From Sacculina carcini (taxonomy: Eukaryota; Arthropoda; Thecostraca; Sacculinidae), in NCBI GenBank assembly GCA_916048095.2, contig OU696585.1:3386645-3450644 (forward strand): a stretch of DNA of 64,000 nucleotides, in the 5' to 3' direction. Positions 50,753 to 62,448 of this stretch are shown here, piece by piece. Both the position numbers and the translations under genes were made by a program. Numbering within the stretch: position 1 is the stretch's first letter; every line of letters begins with the position of its first letter. The notes under the pieces are model-generated. The model had not been told where the DNA came from and did not search any database. It worked only from the letters and a program-made list of their open reading frames with translations.

Positions 50753-51173
50753 AAATGAACAAGTCCAGGGGCTTTCAAACATACAAAACACTCGGCTACG
50801 CACATAGACTTGATAATTTCATTGAGAGCAGGTATTCTATTGAATTATGTACACCTCTACTCTGCTAATGATAATATAAACAAGAAATACGCTGGCCGTG
50901 GAAAAAATACCCCATACAAACTAACACTAACACACACACATACATACACACACACTAACACACAAACAAAGGCAAATATACACACACACTAACACATACC
51001 CACTCAAATACTAACCCACACACGCACACACACACATACATACATATACACAGACTGTGTACTGTGTACTGTGTACTGAGTACTGCATGAAAAAAGTTTC
51101 GCCGGTTCTACGATTCGAACTCGCCAACTCACTGTACACGCAGACACACACGGCCAGGCAATTAAAACACAGT
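49274..51173. other. Non-coding spacer with microsatellites, duplicate of 28260-30162
   Basis: It differs mainly by microsatellite lengths: a longer CA run (about 50480-50547), a shorter TA run (50701-50750) and a TACTGTG repeat near 51055. No gene. Confidence 0.7.
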
Positions 51174-51343
51174 CTACATGACATTGACAAAATACTCGTG
51201 CTGAGCTGTTGAAGACGCCCCCGCCCCTGCCGCCGCTGAAGTGACAGACGGACCGTCGGAGCCCGCAATAGCTGCGTGATTCACCGGCTGTCCGAATAAA
51301 TGGCGCTGCGAGCCAGCCGTCGATGAAGCGCCGCTGCTGCCAC
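51174..51343 (-). CDS. dsh: Dishevelled, terminal coding exon
   Basis: Minus strand: acceptor ATTATAG at 51344-51350, then 2 bases completing a codon and 56 codons including the stop. The protein ends AQHEYFVNVM. Dishevelled proteins end in a conserved (E)FFVD(V/I)M-type tail, which this resembles closely. Entry phase fits the exon at 54677-54907 (T + GT = Cys). The body is Ser/Ala/Gly-rich, as in other Dsh C-termini. Dishevelled is the cytoplasmic hub of Wnt and planar polarity signalling. Confidence 0.8.
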
Positions 51344-51356
51344 CTATAATATACAC

Positions 51357-51925
51357 AACAACAATGTATTTGTATAGAAACAGGCGCCAAGGAGAGAACA
51401 ATGAGAAACAACAGTACACAGTATCAAGATGTGAGAATCGAAGTACAAAATTCACAAAAATTAAAACAAAATGGAGATAAATAAAAAGAAAATGAATAAA
51501 AACATAAGTAATTGTAAGTTAGTCATAGGGAAGCGTAAGGTGTAAGAGTGCGAGAAGTGGGATAACAAAAATTTAGCAAAAATATATACGAAGTGAGGAG
51601 GAAAATCTACTAAAGGATAAAGAGGAAGTGATTGAGAAAGTAAGATCATTGTAGACCCGAGGCGCATAGAAAGAAAAGGATTTTGCGGACCAAGGTGACT
51701 CGTTGATAGCGCGAGGACAGAATAAAGGACGATGAACACGAGAATAAAAGTTACTAGAAGAAAATAGAAGATCAACAAGATAGAACGGGGAAGAGCTAGT
51801 GTGAAGAATTTTATATATGAGACAACACAACCGAAAATGAATCCTAGGAATGATGGGAAGCCAGTGGAATTGGACCAAGAAATGAGAGGTATGACGGTAA
51901 AGAGTAGAATGGAGCACATGTAGTG
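51357..51925 (-). mobile_element. L2/CR1-group LINE 3' fragment in the last dishevelled intron
   Basis: The minus strand holds the RT C-terminal region in damaged frames (FHWLPIIPRIHFRLCCLIYK, RAINESPWSAKSFSFYAPR), then the 3' UTR and a (TTG)n tail at 51357. It is the same family as 57633-58908. It starts 13 bp from the exon, exactly where similarity to the duplicated exon region at 30345 stops. Confidence 0.8.
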
Positions 51926-52162
51926 TGATCGTGTGCAGTGAGAGAGTGTGTGAGAGATTGTTTCTACTTTGACTGAGATCGTGTGTGCGTGAACGTGTTA
52001 GTGTGATCGTGTACAGTAGAATTGCGTATTGCGTGCGAGAGTGTGTGAGCGAGTGTGTATAGCTGTGTCGCTGTGTGTGTTTGTCAAGGGTGGATGCCCC
52101 GCGGCGGCAGGGCGAGTGACCGGCTCGCCGCTGGTTGGTTGTGGTGGTGCGCGTCAGGTCTA

Positions 52163-52200
<38 letters not shown>

Positions 52201-52965
52201 CCCGTGTGTCACGGTGTGAGCTTGGAGTCGTGTTTGTGGTCTGGTCTGGTTGTGAACTTAGGTAGGCGCGCGTGGGGCAGTGATGCCCACGCGCGCCTGT
52301 CTGAATATAACCTAGATTTTTTGGTTTCTTTTGCAGCACACAACGACAGGATTGGTTAAGTATTTTTTGAAAGATTTTCAGAGATTTGTTGGTTAGAGTG
52401 TGGTGGAGTGAGCTTCGGCTACTATCATCTTTAGCAGAAGCACAGTGCCTGTTCCATCAGCACACCACCCTCAGCCACCCTGCACATGGGTCATGGCCAA
52501 TCCACTTGTCACACATTGAGAATACTTCTCGTTTCGTGAGCGTTGCAGGTATAGCCGGCAGAGTACACTCCCTACTCCACTGGAATCCACTCGGGGTATT
52601 ATCAATTCGTAGACCGAGTATATTTCCGCTGCCTAGTGGCTGAGGTTCCTTAGTAACCATCTCAGATGGATCTGCACGTCACGAGGTCTGATTTTGCCAC
52701 TATCGACAATGACATCATCGATGTAGGAATCAACAACGCCACGAAACAGAGGGAAGTCTTCAAGTATGAGCTTCATGACGGCACACATCACTTTAGGAAC
52801 AATGCTGGCCGAAGCCCGAAGCCCAGTATGATTGTCTATGTGATTGTATATACTTATCTATGCCAATGTGTGCATATATGTATGTATGTGCTAGTAAGTG
52901 TGTATCAGTGTGTATGTGTGTGTGTGCGTATGTGTGTGTGTGTGCATGTATGTGTGTGTGTGTGC
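51926..52965. other. Dishevelled intron, unique part with GT microsatellite
   Basis: GTGTGA-rich stretches (51930-52080, 52165-52200, 52850-52965) and unique sequence at 52260-52850, which includes a weak retroelement-like remnant (about 52620-52810, SDFATIDNDIIDVGINNA). No host exon is seen. Confidence 0.5.
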
Positions 52966-52969
52966 GCGT

Positions 52970-54650
52970 CAGTGATCAGTGTCAGTGTCAGTGCCACTGT
53001 TAGTGTGTCAGTGTTAGTGGATCAGTGTTAGTGTGTCAGTGTTAGTGTGTCAGTGTTAGTGTGTCAGTGTTAGTGTGTCAGTGTTAGTGTGTCAGTGTTA
53101 GTGTTAGTGTGTCAGTGTTAGTGTGTCAATGTCAGTGCTAGTGTTAGTGTGTCAGTGTTAGTGTGTCAGTGTTAGTGTGTCAGTGTTAGTTTGTCAGTGT
53201 TAGTGTGTCAGTGTTAGTGTGTCAGTGTTAGTGTTAGTGTGTCAGTGTTAGTGTGTCAATGTCAGTGCTAGTGTTAGTGTGTCAGTGTTAGTGTGTCAGT
53301 GTTAGTGTGTCAGTGTTAGTGTGTCAATGTCAGTGCTAGTGTTAGTGTGTCAGTGTTAGTGTGTCAGTGTTAGTGTGTCAGTGTTAGTGTGTCAGTGTTA
53401 GTGTGTCAATGTCAGTGCTAGTGTTAGTGTGTCAGTGTGTCAGTGCTAGTGTTAGTGTGTCAGTGCTAGTGTGTCAGTGTTAGTGTGTCAGTGTTAGTGT
53501 GTCAGTGTTAGTGTGTCAGTGTTAGTGTGTCAATGTCAGTGTATCAGTGTCAGTGGGTCAGTGTGTCAGTGTTAGTGTGTCAGTGTTAGTGTGTCAGTGT
53601 TAGTGTGTCAGTGTTAGTGTGTCAATGTCAGTGTGTCAGTGTCAGTGGGTCAGTGTGTCAGTGTTAGTGTGTCAGTGTTAGTGTGTTAGTGTTAGTGTGT
53701 TAGTGTTAGTGTGTCAGTGTTAGTGTGTCAATGTGTCAGTGTTAGTGTGTCAGTGTTAGTGTGTCAGTGTTAGTGTGTCAGTGTGTCAGTGTTAGTGTGT
53801 CAATGTCAGTGTGTCAGTGTCAGTGGGTCAGTGTGTCAGTGTTAGTGTGTCAGTGTTAGTGTGTCAGTGTTAGTGTGTCAGTGTTAGTGTGTCAGTGTTA
53901 GTGTGTCAGTGTCAGTGTGTCAGTGTTAGTGTGTCAGTGTTAGTGTGTCAGTGTTAGTGTGTTAATGTTAGTGTGTCAATGTGTCAGTGTTAGTGTGTCA
54001 GTGTGTCAGTGTTAGTGTGTCAATGTCAGTGTGTCAGTGTCAGTGGGTCAGTGTGTCAGTGTTAGTGTGTCAGTGTTAGTGTGTCAGTGTTAGTGTGTCA
54101 GTGTTAGTGTGTCAATGTCAGTGTGTCAGTGTCAGTGGGTCAGTGTGTCAGTGTTAGTGTGTCAGTGTTAGTGTGTTAGTGTTAGTGTGTTAGTGTTAGT
54201 GTGTCAGTGTTAGTGTGTCAATGTGTCAGTGTGTCAGTGTTAGTGTGTCAGTGTGTCAGTGTTAGTGTGTCAATGTCAGTGTGTCAGTGTCAGTGGGTCA
54301 GTGTGTCAGTGTTAGTGTGTCAGTGTTAGTGTGTTAGTGTTAGTGTGTTAGTGTTAGTGTGTCAGTGTTAGTGTGTCAGTGTTAGTGTGTCAGTGTGTCA
54401 GTGTTAGTGTGTCAATGTCAGTGTGTCAGTGTCAGTGGGTCAGTGTGTCAGTGTTAGTGTGTCAGTGTTAGTGTGTCAGTGTTAGTGTGTCAGTGTTAGT
54501 GTGTCAGTGTTAATGTCAGTGTTAGTGTGTCAGTGTTAGTGTGTCAGTGTTAGTGTGTCAGTGTTAGTGTGTCAGTGTTAGTGTGTCAGTGTTAGTGTGT
54601 CAGTGTTAGTGTGTCAGTGTTAATGTCAGTGTTAGTGTGTCAGTGATCAG
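52970..54650. repeat. GTGTCAGTGTTA satellite, about 1.65 kb
   Basis: A 12-bp unit GTGTCAGTGTTA with variants (GTGTCAATGTCAGTGCTA, GTGTCAGTGGGTCA) repeated over 1.6 kb, with visible higher-order repeats. It ends about 25 bp before the donor of the dishevelled exon at 54677. Confidence 0.95.
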
Positions 54651-54676
54651 TGATACAGCACACAGCTGACACGTAC

Positions 54677-54907
54677 AGTTGGCCACGTTGAGGCGAGAGC
54701 CGCCGCAGTAGACACCAGTCGCCAACACCGCCGCTGAGCCGGCCTGATCCAGAGCAAAGTCAGCACTGCTGGTGTTGGTGGCCGCCACGAGAGAGCCGGG
54801 TGGGGGAGGGGGAGGAGGTGGTGGGGGAGCGGCGCATTCATACAACTCGTGTGTCAATGTGTTGTGTGTGTTGGAGCCCCCCGTCACACCAGCACCACCA
54901 CTGCCAC
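54677..54907 (-). CDS. dsh: Dishevelled, exon after DEP (proline-rich)
   Basis: Minus strand: acceptor GACGCTCAG before 54907 and donor AACT|GTACGT at 54677. 231 bp, phase 1 at both ends, joining exon B (ACA G + GT) and the terminal exon. It encodes GGSGGAGVTGGSNTHN, then a run of ten prolines and a Ser/Ala/Gly region. Such a low-complexity proline-rich part follows DEP in Dsh/Dvl proteins. Sequence conservation alone would not identify it; the call rests on phase and position. Confidence 0.65.
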
Positions 54908-54969
54908 CTGAGCGTCACACACACACACATTAAATACAAATAAAACCTAGATAAAAATAAATACTTTAA

Positions 54970-56275
54970 CGTATTAATAGTTCAGTGTATGAGTAGTTCA
55001 ATATATCAGTGGTTCAATGTATCAATGGTTCAATGTATCAGTAGTTCAATGTATCAATAGTTATATGTATCAATAGTTCAATGTATCAGTAGTTCAATGT
55101 ATCAATAGTTCAATATATCAGTAGTTAAATGTATCAGTAGTCCAATGAATCAGTAGTTCAATGTATCAATAGTAAAATGTATCAGTGGTTCAATGTATCA
55201 ACAGTTCAATGTATCAATAGTTCAATGTATCAATAATTCAATGTATCATTAGTTCAATGTATCAATAGTTCAATGTATCAATAGTTCTATGTATCAATAG
55301 TTAAATGTATTAGTGGTTCAATGTATTAGTGGTTCAATTTATCAATAGTTCAATGTATCAATAGTTCAATGCATCAATAGTTCAATGTATTAGTGGTTCA
55401 ATGCATCAATAGTTCAATGTATCAATAGTTCAATGTATCAATAGTTATATGTATCAATAGTTTAATGTATCAGTAGTTCAATGTATAAGTAGTTCAATGT
55501 ATCGGTAGTTCAATGTATCAATAGCGCAATGTATCAATAGTTCAATGTCTCAATAGTTCAATGTCTCAATAGTTCAATGTATCAATAGTTCAATGTATCA
55601 ATAGTTATATGTATCAATAGTTTAATGTATCAGTAGTTCAATGTATCAATAGTCCAATGAATCAGTAGTTCAATGTATCAATAGTAAAATGTATCAGTGG
55701 TTCAATGTATCAATAGTTCAATGTATCAATAGTTCAATGTATCAATAGTTCAATGTATCAATAGTTCAATTTATCAATAATTCAATGTATCAATAGTTAT
55801 ATGTATCAATAGTTTAATGTATTAAAGTTCAATGTATCAGTAGTTGAATGTATCAGTAGTTCAATGTATCAATAACTCAATGTATCAATAGTTCAATGCA
55901 TCAATAGTTCAATGTATTAGTGGTTCAATGCATCAATAGTTCAATGTATCAATAGTTCAATGTATCAATAGTTATATGTATCAATAGTTTAATGTATCAG
56001 TAGTTCAATGTATAAGTAGTTCAATGTATCGGTAGTTCAATGTATCAATAGTTCAATGTATCAATAGTTCAATGTATCAATAGCGCAATGTATCAATAGT
56101 TCAATGTCTCAATAGTTCAATGTCTCAATAGTTCAATGTATCAATAGCGCAATGTATCAATAGTTCAATGTCTCAATAGTTCAATGTATCAATAGTTCAA
56201 TGTATCACTAGTTCAATGTATCAATAGTTCAATGTCTCAATAGTTCAATGTCTCAATAGCGCAATGTATCAGTAG
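54970..56275. repeat. TTCAATGTATCAATAG satellite, about 1.3 kb
   Basis: A 16-bp unit with variants (CAGTAG, GCGCAATG, TTATATG) fills nearly the whole intron between the exons at 54677-54907 and 56280-56528. Confidence 0.95.
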
Positions 56276-56279
56276 TTAC

Positions 56280-56528
56280 CTGTTACAGTAGTCAGTGCCG
56301 AAGTAGTTTGTTCCGCCGGCGGTGGCGCGGCGCTGGTTGAAGTCGTGCTAGCAGTCGTTGGTCGCTGCAGATCGCCAAACACATAGTAGCACTGCTCGGA
56401 GAAACTGTGCTTGTTCACTGTGTGCCGGATGAAGCCGGCGCGCAGCAGGTGACACGTGTACTTGCGAGCCTCGCGTCGCTCACTGAAACCGCCCACGTGT
56501 GAGTACAGCCAGTCGACCACGTCGCTAC
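56280..56528 (-). CDS. dsh: Dishevelled, exon B (most of the DEP domain)
   Basis: Minus strand: acceptor GCGTGCAG, donor ACAG|GTAACT. The translation [18 protein letters not shown]... continues with [20 protein letters not shown] and [12 protein letters not shown], which is the diagnostic second half of the Dsh/Dvl DEP domain. The basic patch and the hydrophobic core residues used for membrane and Frizzled contacts in the family are kept. After DEP comes a Thr/Ser/Pro-rich stretch. It joins exon A in phase 1 (G + GT = Gly). Confidence 0.92.
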
Positions 56529-56689
56529 CTGCACGCCACAACAAGAAAACACCAAACACATACACAATGTGTGTATAATTGTGTGAGTGTGTGTATATGT
56601 ACTTTTGTATGTTACAAGGTATAAGCTAGGCATAAGGTATAAGGTGGTATAAGGTATAAGGGTTAAGGTATAAGCTATACCTTATCCCT

Positions 56690-57000
56690 TATCCTCACAG
56701 ACACAGATACATAGAAACACACACACACACACACACACTCACACACACTCACAAACATAAACACAGACATACAGAGAGAGAGAGGGAGGGAGACACGCAC
56801 ACCTAGAGACACACACACACTCACACACATAAACACAGACATACAGAGAGAGAGAGGGAGGGAGACACGCACACCTAGAGACACACACACACTCACACAC
56901 ATAAACACAGACAAACAGAGAGAGAGAGGGAGGGAGACACGCACACCTAGAGACACACACACACTCACACACTCACACACATAAACACACAGAGAGATGG
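56690..57000. repeat. 72-bp tandem repeat in the dishevelled DEP intron
   Basis: CAGAGAGAGAGAGGGAGGGAG units at about 56771, 56843 and 56915, mixed with ACACACTCACACACATAAACACAGACA. Before it, a TATAAGG-rich stretch (56620-56690). Confidence 0.85.
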
Positions 57001-57034
57001 AGAGGGAGACACACATACACAGTGGTTGACTGAC

Positions 57035-57163
57035 CAATGAACGCGTTGGCGATGGTGATTTTCAGCCACATACGGTCCCGTACTTCCAGCCCACTGCCGA
57101 CTGCAGCCATTGCACGAACCACCGCCAACATGCCCGACTCTACTGTTAATGGCTCATCTGCGC
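57035..57163 (-). CDS. dsh: Dishevelled, exon A (start of the DEP domain)
   Basis: Minus strand: acceptor TGTGTGTGCAG before 57163 and donor ATTG|GTCAGT at 57035. It encodes [20 protein letters not shown] and then [20 protein letters not shown], the conserved start of the Dsh/Dvl DEP region. The DIX and PDZ exons would lie at higher coordinates but are not found before the window ends; kinase copy 4 lies there instead. Confidence 0.92.
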
Positions 57164-57604
57164 CTGCACACACACATACAGGATTGATAAGGCAAGAAAA
57201 AAGAAGGGGGTAAGGTGAGAAGCTCCTAAAATCAGGATGCAAAAGATATAAGAAGTACGGTTTTCAATTAAAACCTGGATGACAAATTACACAGGACTAT
57301 CGTAGAGGCCAGAAACATATGGCTGAGTTTAACCCATTAATCGGCCACGATAAAATTAATGAAGTTATCTCATTAATGAAGTTATCAGAGTGTTGCTTCG
57401 GCTGTGTTAGCGAGTGGACGTTCATTTTTGTGATCCTAAATATTTGACAGTTTTCAGGGTAATTTTAACAGTTTTCTAGGGTTGTTTTGCTCCAAATTAT
57501 TTTAGAGAGTGTGCACGTCATTTGGTGTTCGTCGGTGCATTCAGAATTGTCATCCCTGGTGCTGTAGAGGCAGGAAAAGTGTGATTTTTTCGCAAGTTTT
57601 GTTG
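57164..57604. other. Spacer upstream of dishevelled exon A
   Basis: Unique AT-rich sequence. No exon is recognised. Confidence 0.4.
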
Positions 57605-57632
57605 TATTTCGGGCGATTTTGAATGAAATACT

Positions 57633-58908
57633 ATCCATCTTTCATCAGGTGTCCCTCAGGGATCTATTCTTGGTCCGATACTCTTTAACCTTCACATGTC
57701 CTCCCTCTGTCCTATCCTTCGTAAGTATTCTATCTCATTTCATATCTACGCTGATGACATTCAGTTATATATCCCTCTTCCTTTTCCTTCTCCGTCTTTT
57801 CTCTCTGAAATCCTATCCACCATCTCTTCTTGGGCGTCGTCCCATCACCTTCTCCTCAACTCGTCCAAGTCTGAGTTTCTGGCTCTTCATCCTCCTCGTA
57901 TTCTTCCTCCTCGCTTACCTCTTATCCCATCATCGACAGTTCGCAATCTCGGAGTTATTTTTGACTCATCTCTCTCTTCCTCCGACAACATCCTCTCTGT
58001 CGCCCGCACTTGTCGTCTTATCTTGAGATCCCTCTATCCTATACGCTCATATCTCGACAGACCTTACGCAATCAAACTTATTCACTCTCATGTATTCTCT
58101 AGACTTGACTATTGTAATTCTTTGTACATCCATGCTCCTCGTCGTTCTCTTAAAATCCTACAACGCGTTATTAATCAATCTTGTCGTTTTGTCCTTCATC
58201 CTGTTCCTTGTCGTCACACTTCTCAATTTCTTTTTCAATTTCGCTGGCTCCCTATTATTCCACGTATTCACTTTCGCCTGTGCTGTCTGATATATAAGCT
58301 TCTCTACGATCCTCATCAGCCATCCTATCTCCGCCTTCTCCTCACTCCTTGCCTCACTCCTTCCCGAATTCCTCTTCCCCTTGTATACCCTCGTGCTGTA
58401 AATGAATCTCCTTGGTCCTCCAAATCATTCTTTTTTTCCGCTCCTCGCCTTTACAATTCCATCCCAGTTCACATTACTTCTTCTCTTTCCTACAATTCTT
58501 TCCGCTCTAAGCTCTCCAAACACTTTTTTGACCTCTCTTTTGACCCAGTCTCCCACACTCTCACACCTTTTGCATCACTATAACATGTTAATTTAGCCTG
58601 CTCATACTCGTATTCCTTCTCTCATTTGCATGCTTACTTTATCTACGCTATGACTATATTCTCCCGAGTTGTGTTTGCTGTGTTGTGTTGTCATAATGTT
58701 TCAGTCGTGTTGTCTTGTCCGTAATGTCCGTCTGCTTTGTATGTTTTGCCCATATTTTGTCTCTATATTTATTGTCATTTATTGCATATTTGTAGTTTAC
58801 TTCTTTTGCATCTGTCCTGTTATTGGTATTCCGTGTTCCCAACTGTTATAATCGTGTCGCGCCCGAGCCCTTCGGTGCGCTATAACAAATACATGTTGTT
58901 GTTGTTGT
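57633..58908 (+). mobile_element. L2/CR1-group LINE, 5'-truncated, with 28-bp target duplication
   Basis: The plus frame starts SGVPQGSILGPILF and runs through FHIYADDIQLYIPL, VRNLGVIFDSSLSS, HVFSRLDYCNSL and WLPIIPRIHFRLCCLIYK to a stop near 58583. The 3' end GCGCTATAACAAATACATG + (TTG)n is at 58908. A 28-bp direct repeat (TATTTCGGGCGATTTTGAAT...ACT) flanks it at 57605-57632 and 58909-58936. The RT half is intact but lacks everything upstream of motif B. Confidence 0.9.
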
Positions 58909-59044
58909 TATTTCGGGCGATTTTGAATGAAATACTTTTCTCGGCTAAAACTTCTGCGCAAAAAACGTGTTTTCATCCGATAAGCAACCCGCGAAACGAA
59001 CAATGTTTTTAGACTATTTTATATTCTTCTCAACTTCACCACTT

Positions 59045-59215
59045 CAGTCTACCGCTTCCACTTCAGTCTACCACTTCAGTCACTTCAGTATACCGCTTCC
59101 ACTTCAGTCTACCACTTCAGTCACTTCAGTCTACCGCTTCCACCTCAGTCTACCACTTCAGTCACTTCAGTCTACCGCTTCCACCTCAGTCTACCACTTC
59201 AGTCACTTCAGTGTT
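59045..59215. repeat. 41-bp tandem repeat
   Basis: ACCGCTTCCAC(T/C)TCAGTCTAC-ACTTCAGTCACTTCAGT units at about 59051, 59092, 59133 and 59174. Confidence 0.9.
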
Positions 59216-59289
59216 GTAGCGGCGCCAATGGCAGCACGCACCACAGTGGTTTGTGTGTGTTTGTCCGTGTGTTTGTGATTGGAACAGTG

Positions 59290-62200
59290 ATTACCGTGGT
59301 TTTTGTACTTATCAAGTGCTTGTGCTGTGCTTTTCGTCTGTCTTTTTAATTGTTTTTTATTTACTATGGATTTTATGACATGGATTTTATCTACGTTTTA
59401 TGCCATCAAAGTCGACACCACCGCATTCGTCGCCGTCGAGCCCGCAGAGGCAAGAGAGCTAATTATCGAGGATGTCGGGCTGGTTCTTACAGACGTATCC
59501 ATGTGCACGACGGTTTCAGACCACCACGCAGAACTTCTCGTGCAGTCAACCACGGCGTGCTGATACATGTGAGTCGCACATTTTTTTCTTGCGATGGAAG
59601 TGCGGCTGGTGGTTCGTCTCGGAAAGAAGAAAGAGCAAGATACCGCAACATTCGTGTCATGCACGTGAACGCAGTCAGCACTACCCAAGATAGATGAAAT
59701 AAATCTCCTGGTTAGTGAAAAACGCATAGACATTCTCTGCATATCCGAGAGTTGGTTCAAGTCCTCGCTATCCAACAAATTCATTATAGTTCCTGGCTAC
59801 CAGTGTGGCGATGTGACAGGACAAAAGGCAGAGGAGGCGGAGTCGCTATTCTGTGTCGTACTGAACTGAAGGTCAACAAATTTGACATTGTGAGTGACTG
59901 TGATACTATAGAGGCACTATTCTTGACAGTGAAAAAAAACGCTGTGATGCCGTCACCGTAAGTGTAATATACAGGTCACCGAACTCGCCTGTCACAGCTA
60001 GCTTGAAGTGCATGAACACATTATTTCAGTCGGCGCTAGCAGTACCTCAGCCGCTCATACTGACTGGCGATATGAACTTCAATCTACTGAATGACACGTT
60101 ATCCTAGCGTTTCGTCACATTACTACATGATTTCAACATGAAACAGCTGATCAGTAAACCCACACATCTGCTGCCCACTGAATCCTTGCTCGATGTTATC
60201 ATGACTAGCATCGAAGATGACAGGGTGCACGACGTGGCTGTGCACGACGAGCCTCTTGCCGATCATCTGCCAATATCACCCTCGTTTGATATTGGCAAGA
60301 TTGAATGCCGCCGTCGACGAATCACTTTCCGCCCTTGGCGCACAGCTAATTGGGACCTGATGTGTGTGAATCTGCTGTGGTCAGAATGGTCTCGATTTGA
60401 ACAAATGACCAATGTCGACGAAATGTTGAGCGAATTCACAAAAAAATGGAACGTGTGTGTCGACCTAGTGTATCCAATGAAAACCGTTTTAGTCAGAAAG
60501 ACTCCTAAACCATGGATCAGAGATGGCTCTATCGCAAAATCAACGCGAAAAATAATCTGTATTGGCACTGGCGGAGAACAAAGGACCCCGCTAAACTTGC
60601 CGAGTTTCGAAAGATGAGAAACTTGGTAAAAGCTGAGATCGAGGCAAAGCGACTGAGTTATCTCACGCAACAAATGCAACGAGGCACACAAGAATTCTGG
60701 GCAGGCTTGTGGCGTTTAATTGTCATCGGGAAAAACGACCAGTCCTGCCAACCAAAAATTACAGAATCGGCGGAGACAGCAGATATGTTCAACTCATTCT
60801 ACTCCAGCGTCACTCGGTCTATTGCAGACGAGCTCGACAATTTTCCAACATCTAGACGCGTTGAGATTAGACCAGTATCGGTCGTTTCGGATGATTTTTC
60901 TCTACAACACATCACCTTGCCTAAATTGTCAAATCACTTGAACTCCATCAAGTCAAAGTCGTCCATTGGAACAGACGGTATACCTCTTTTTGCCATCAAA
61001 AAATGTTTCCCTGTGATAGGACTCTAAGAACTATAATCATCGCTAAATTAGGCAATCACACAACTGGCAACTTGAGGATGTAAGGCGGAGATGGTGAAGT
61101 GAATTTTGGGAGTGGTGATTCGTTTTTTTGGGAGCAACGTGTGTGGCAATCAACTGGGCAGTCAATTGAGTCAGATCGAGTCATATTCACGGGGAATTCA
61201 ACTCTGGAGATTCAGCAGTCGTTCCTCAAATTCAATCGTCAAGTTTCATCATCGTCAATCAAATCGTTCGAGCACTCAAATGTTCAAATAAGGTTGATCG
61301 AGGAAACTCCGTAGAACAACTATTTCTACAAAGACACAGGCTACAGAGAAAATATTTCAGGTTAGTCCACAGTTCTCACAAGGACCATACCTGCTCAAGA
61401 TCGTGAATTGTTCTCTCCGAACATCGATATTTCCATCTGACTGGAAGTCAGCTGTTCTGGTCCCGCTGCCTAAGTCAGGGGATACCTCAAAGCCCGAGAA
61501 CACTCGACCAATATCAATTCTGTGTGGTCTGAGCAAGGTGCTTGAGCGAGCAGTCAGTGAGCAGCTCAGTGACTACCTGCGGCGATGCAACATAATATTC
61601 GCAGACCAGTTCGCTTACCGTAAAGGGTGTTCATGCGAAGACTTGCTCCTGGTGCTCTCCGACTATATATCACGGGCAATGGACTGAAAACAACTAGCCA
61701 TAATAGCTTCACTTGATGTCAGTACGGCATTTGACTGTGTGCATAGAGAAAATATCTGCCGTAGATTGGAGTGGTGCGGAGTTGAGTCTTCCTGGTTCAA
61801 CAGTTATCTGAGCAAACAGACACAAATTGTGCGCGGCGGAACTGTCACACTCCCAATAGAATATGGCGTTCCTCAAGGCTCTGTTCTCGGCCCGCTGTTA
61901 TACTTGGTAGCTGTCAACGACCTGATGTGCCACATACCATACGGTCGAATGTTCGCGTACGCCGACGATATTCAACTAGTCATCACTTCACCTCAGGAAC
62001 AACTTTCGACCAATGGAATCTACGAGGCGGAACGTCAGTTGGAGATTAGTTTGCGAGCTGCTACACACTGGTACAATGCAAACGGGCTCAAGATAAACGC
62101 CAAAAAGACAAAAATTATGGTATGCGGCACGCAATCGTCGCTCTCAAACTTGCCTCTATGCGCCAGACTCAACAAAGTCACCGAAATGAAAGTATTGGGC

Positions 62201-62370
62201 GCCATTGTTTATGAGACTCTCAGTTCGAGCGCGCACGTGTCACACGTCGTCAGATGCTGCAGTGCTGTGCTGGTCACAATCGCCAAACTGAGAAAAACGC
62301 TCAGCACGCCGATCGTCAAATCCCTGGTGGCTTCCTACGTTTTCTCTAGGCTGCGATATTGTCTAATACA
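59290..62370 (+). pseudogene. CR1-like LINE ORF2 (endonuclease + RT), decayed and 3'-truncated
   Basis: Fragments in order: APE endonuclease (RIDILCISESWFKSSLSNK at about 59720, GGGVAILC, LILTGDMNFNLL at about 60055, LADHLPI at about 60255), the RT linker (KNNLYWHWRRTKDPAKL), motif SSIGTDGIPLFAI, FPSDWKSAVLVPLPKSGD, TRPISILCGLSKVLE, SLDVSTAFDCVH, YGVPQGSVLGPLLY, MFAYADDIQLVI and LKINAKKTKIMV. It is broken by frameshifts near 59690, 59945 and 60520, stops at about 60104 and 61684, and a 358-bp insert at 61023. It ends near 62360 without the RT C-terminus or a 3' tail, at the TA microsatellite before kinase copy 4. Confidence 0.85.
61023..61380. mobile_element. Short insert in the CR1-like LINE, 5-bp target duplication
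   Basis: The LINE frame stops being recognisable at VIG and resumes at YLLKIVNCSLRTS. AGGAC flanks the insert (61018-61022, 61381-61385). Leaving out the insert and one AGGAC makes the LINE frame continuous. The insert ends (TCTAAGAACTATA and the inverse of CAGTTCTCACA) are weakly inverted. No coding frame is seen. A small non-autonomous DNA element is likely; the family is unknown. Confidence 0.75.
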
Positions 62371-62401
62371 CTTGTCAATATATATATAACTATAACACTT
62401 G

Positions 62402-62403
<2 letters not shown>

Positions 62404-62444
<41 letters not shown>
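62404..62444. repeat. (TA)n microsatellite upstream of copy 4
   Basis: Corresponds in position to the TA runs before copies 2 and 3. Confidence 0.8.

Positions 62445-62448
<4 letters not shown>

Noticed and set aside
52970..54650. A CRISPR-like array because of short regular units
   Set aside because: Units of 12 bp without spacers in a eukaryotic intron; a simple satellite.
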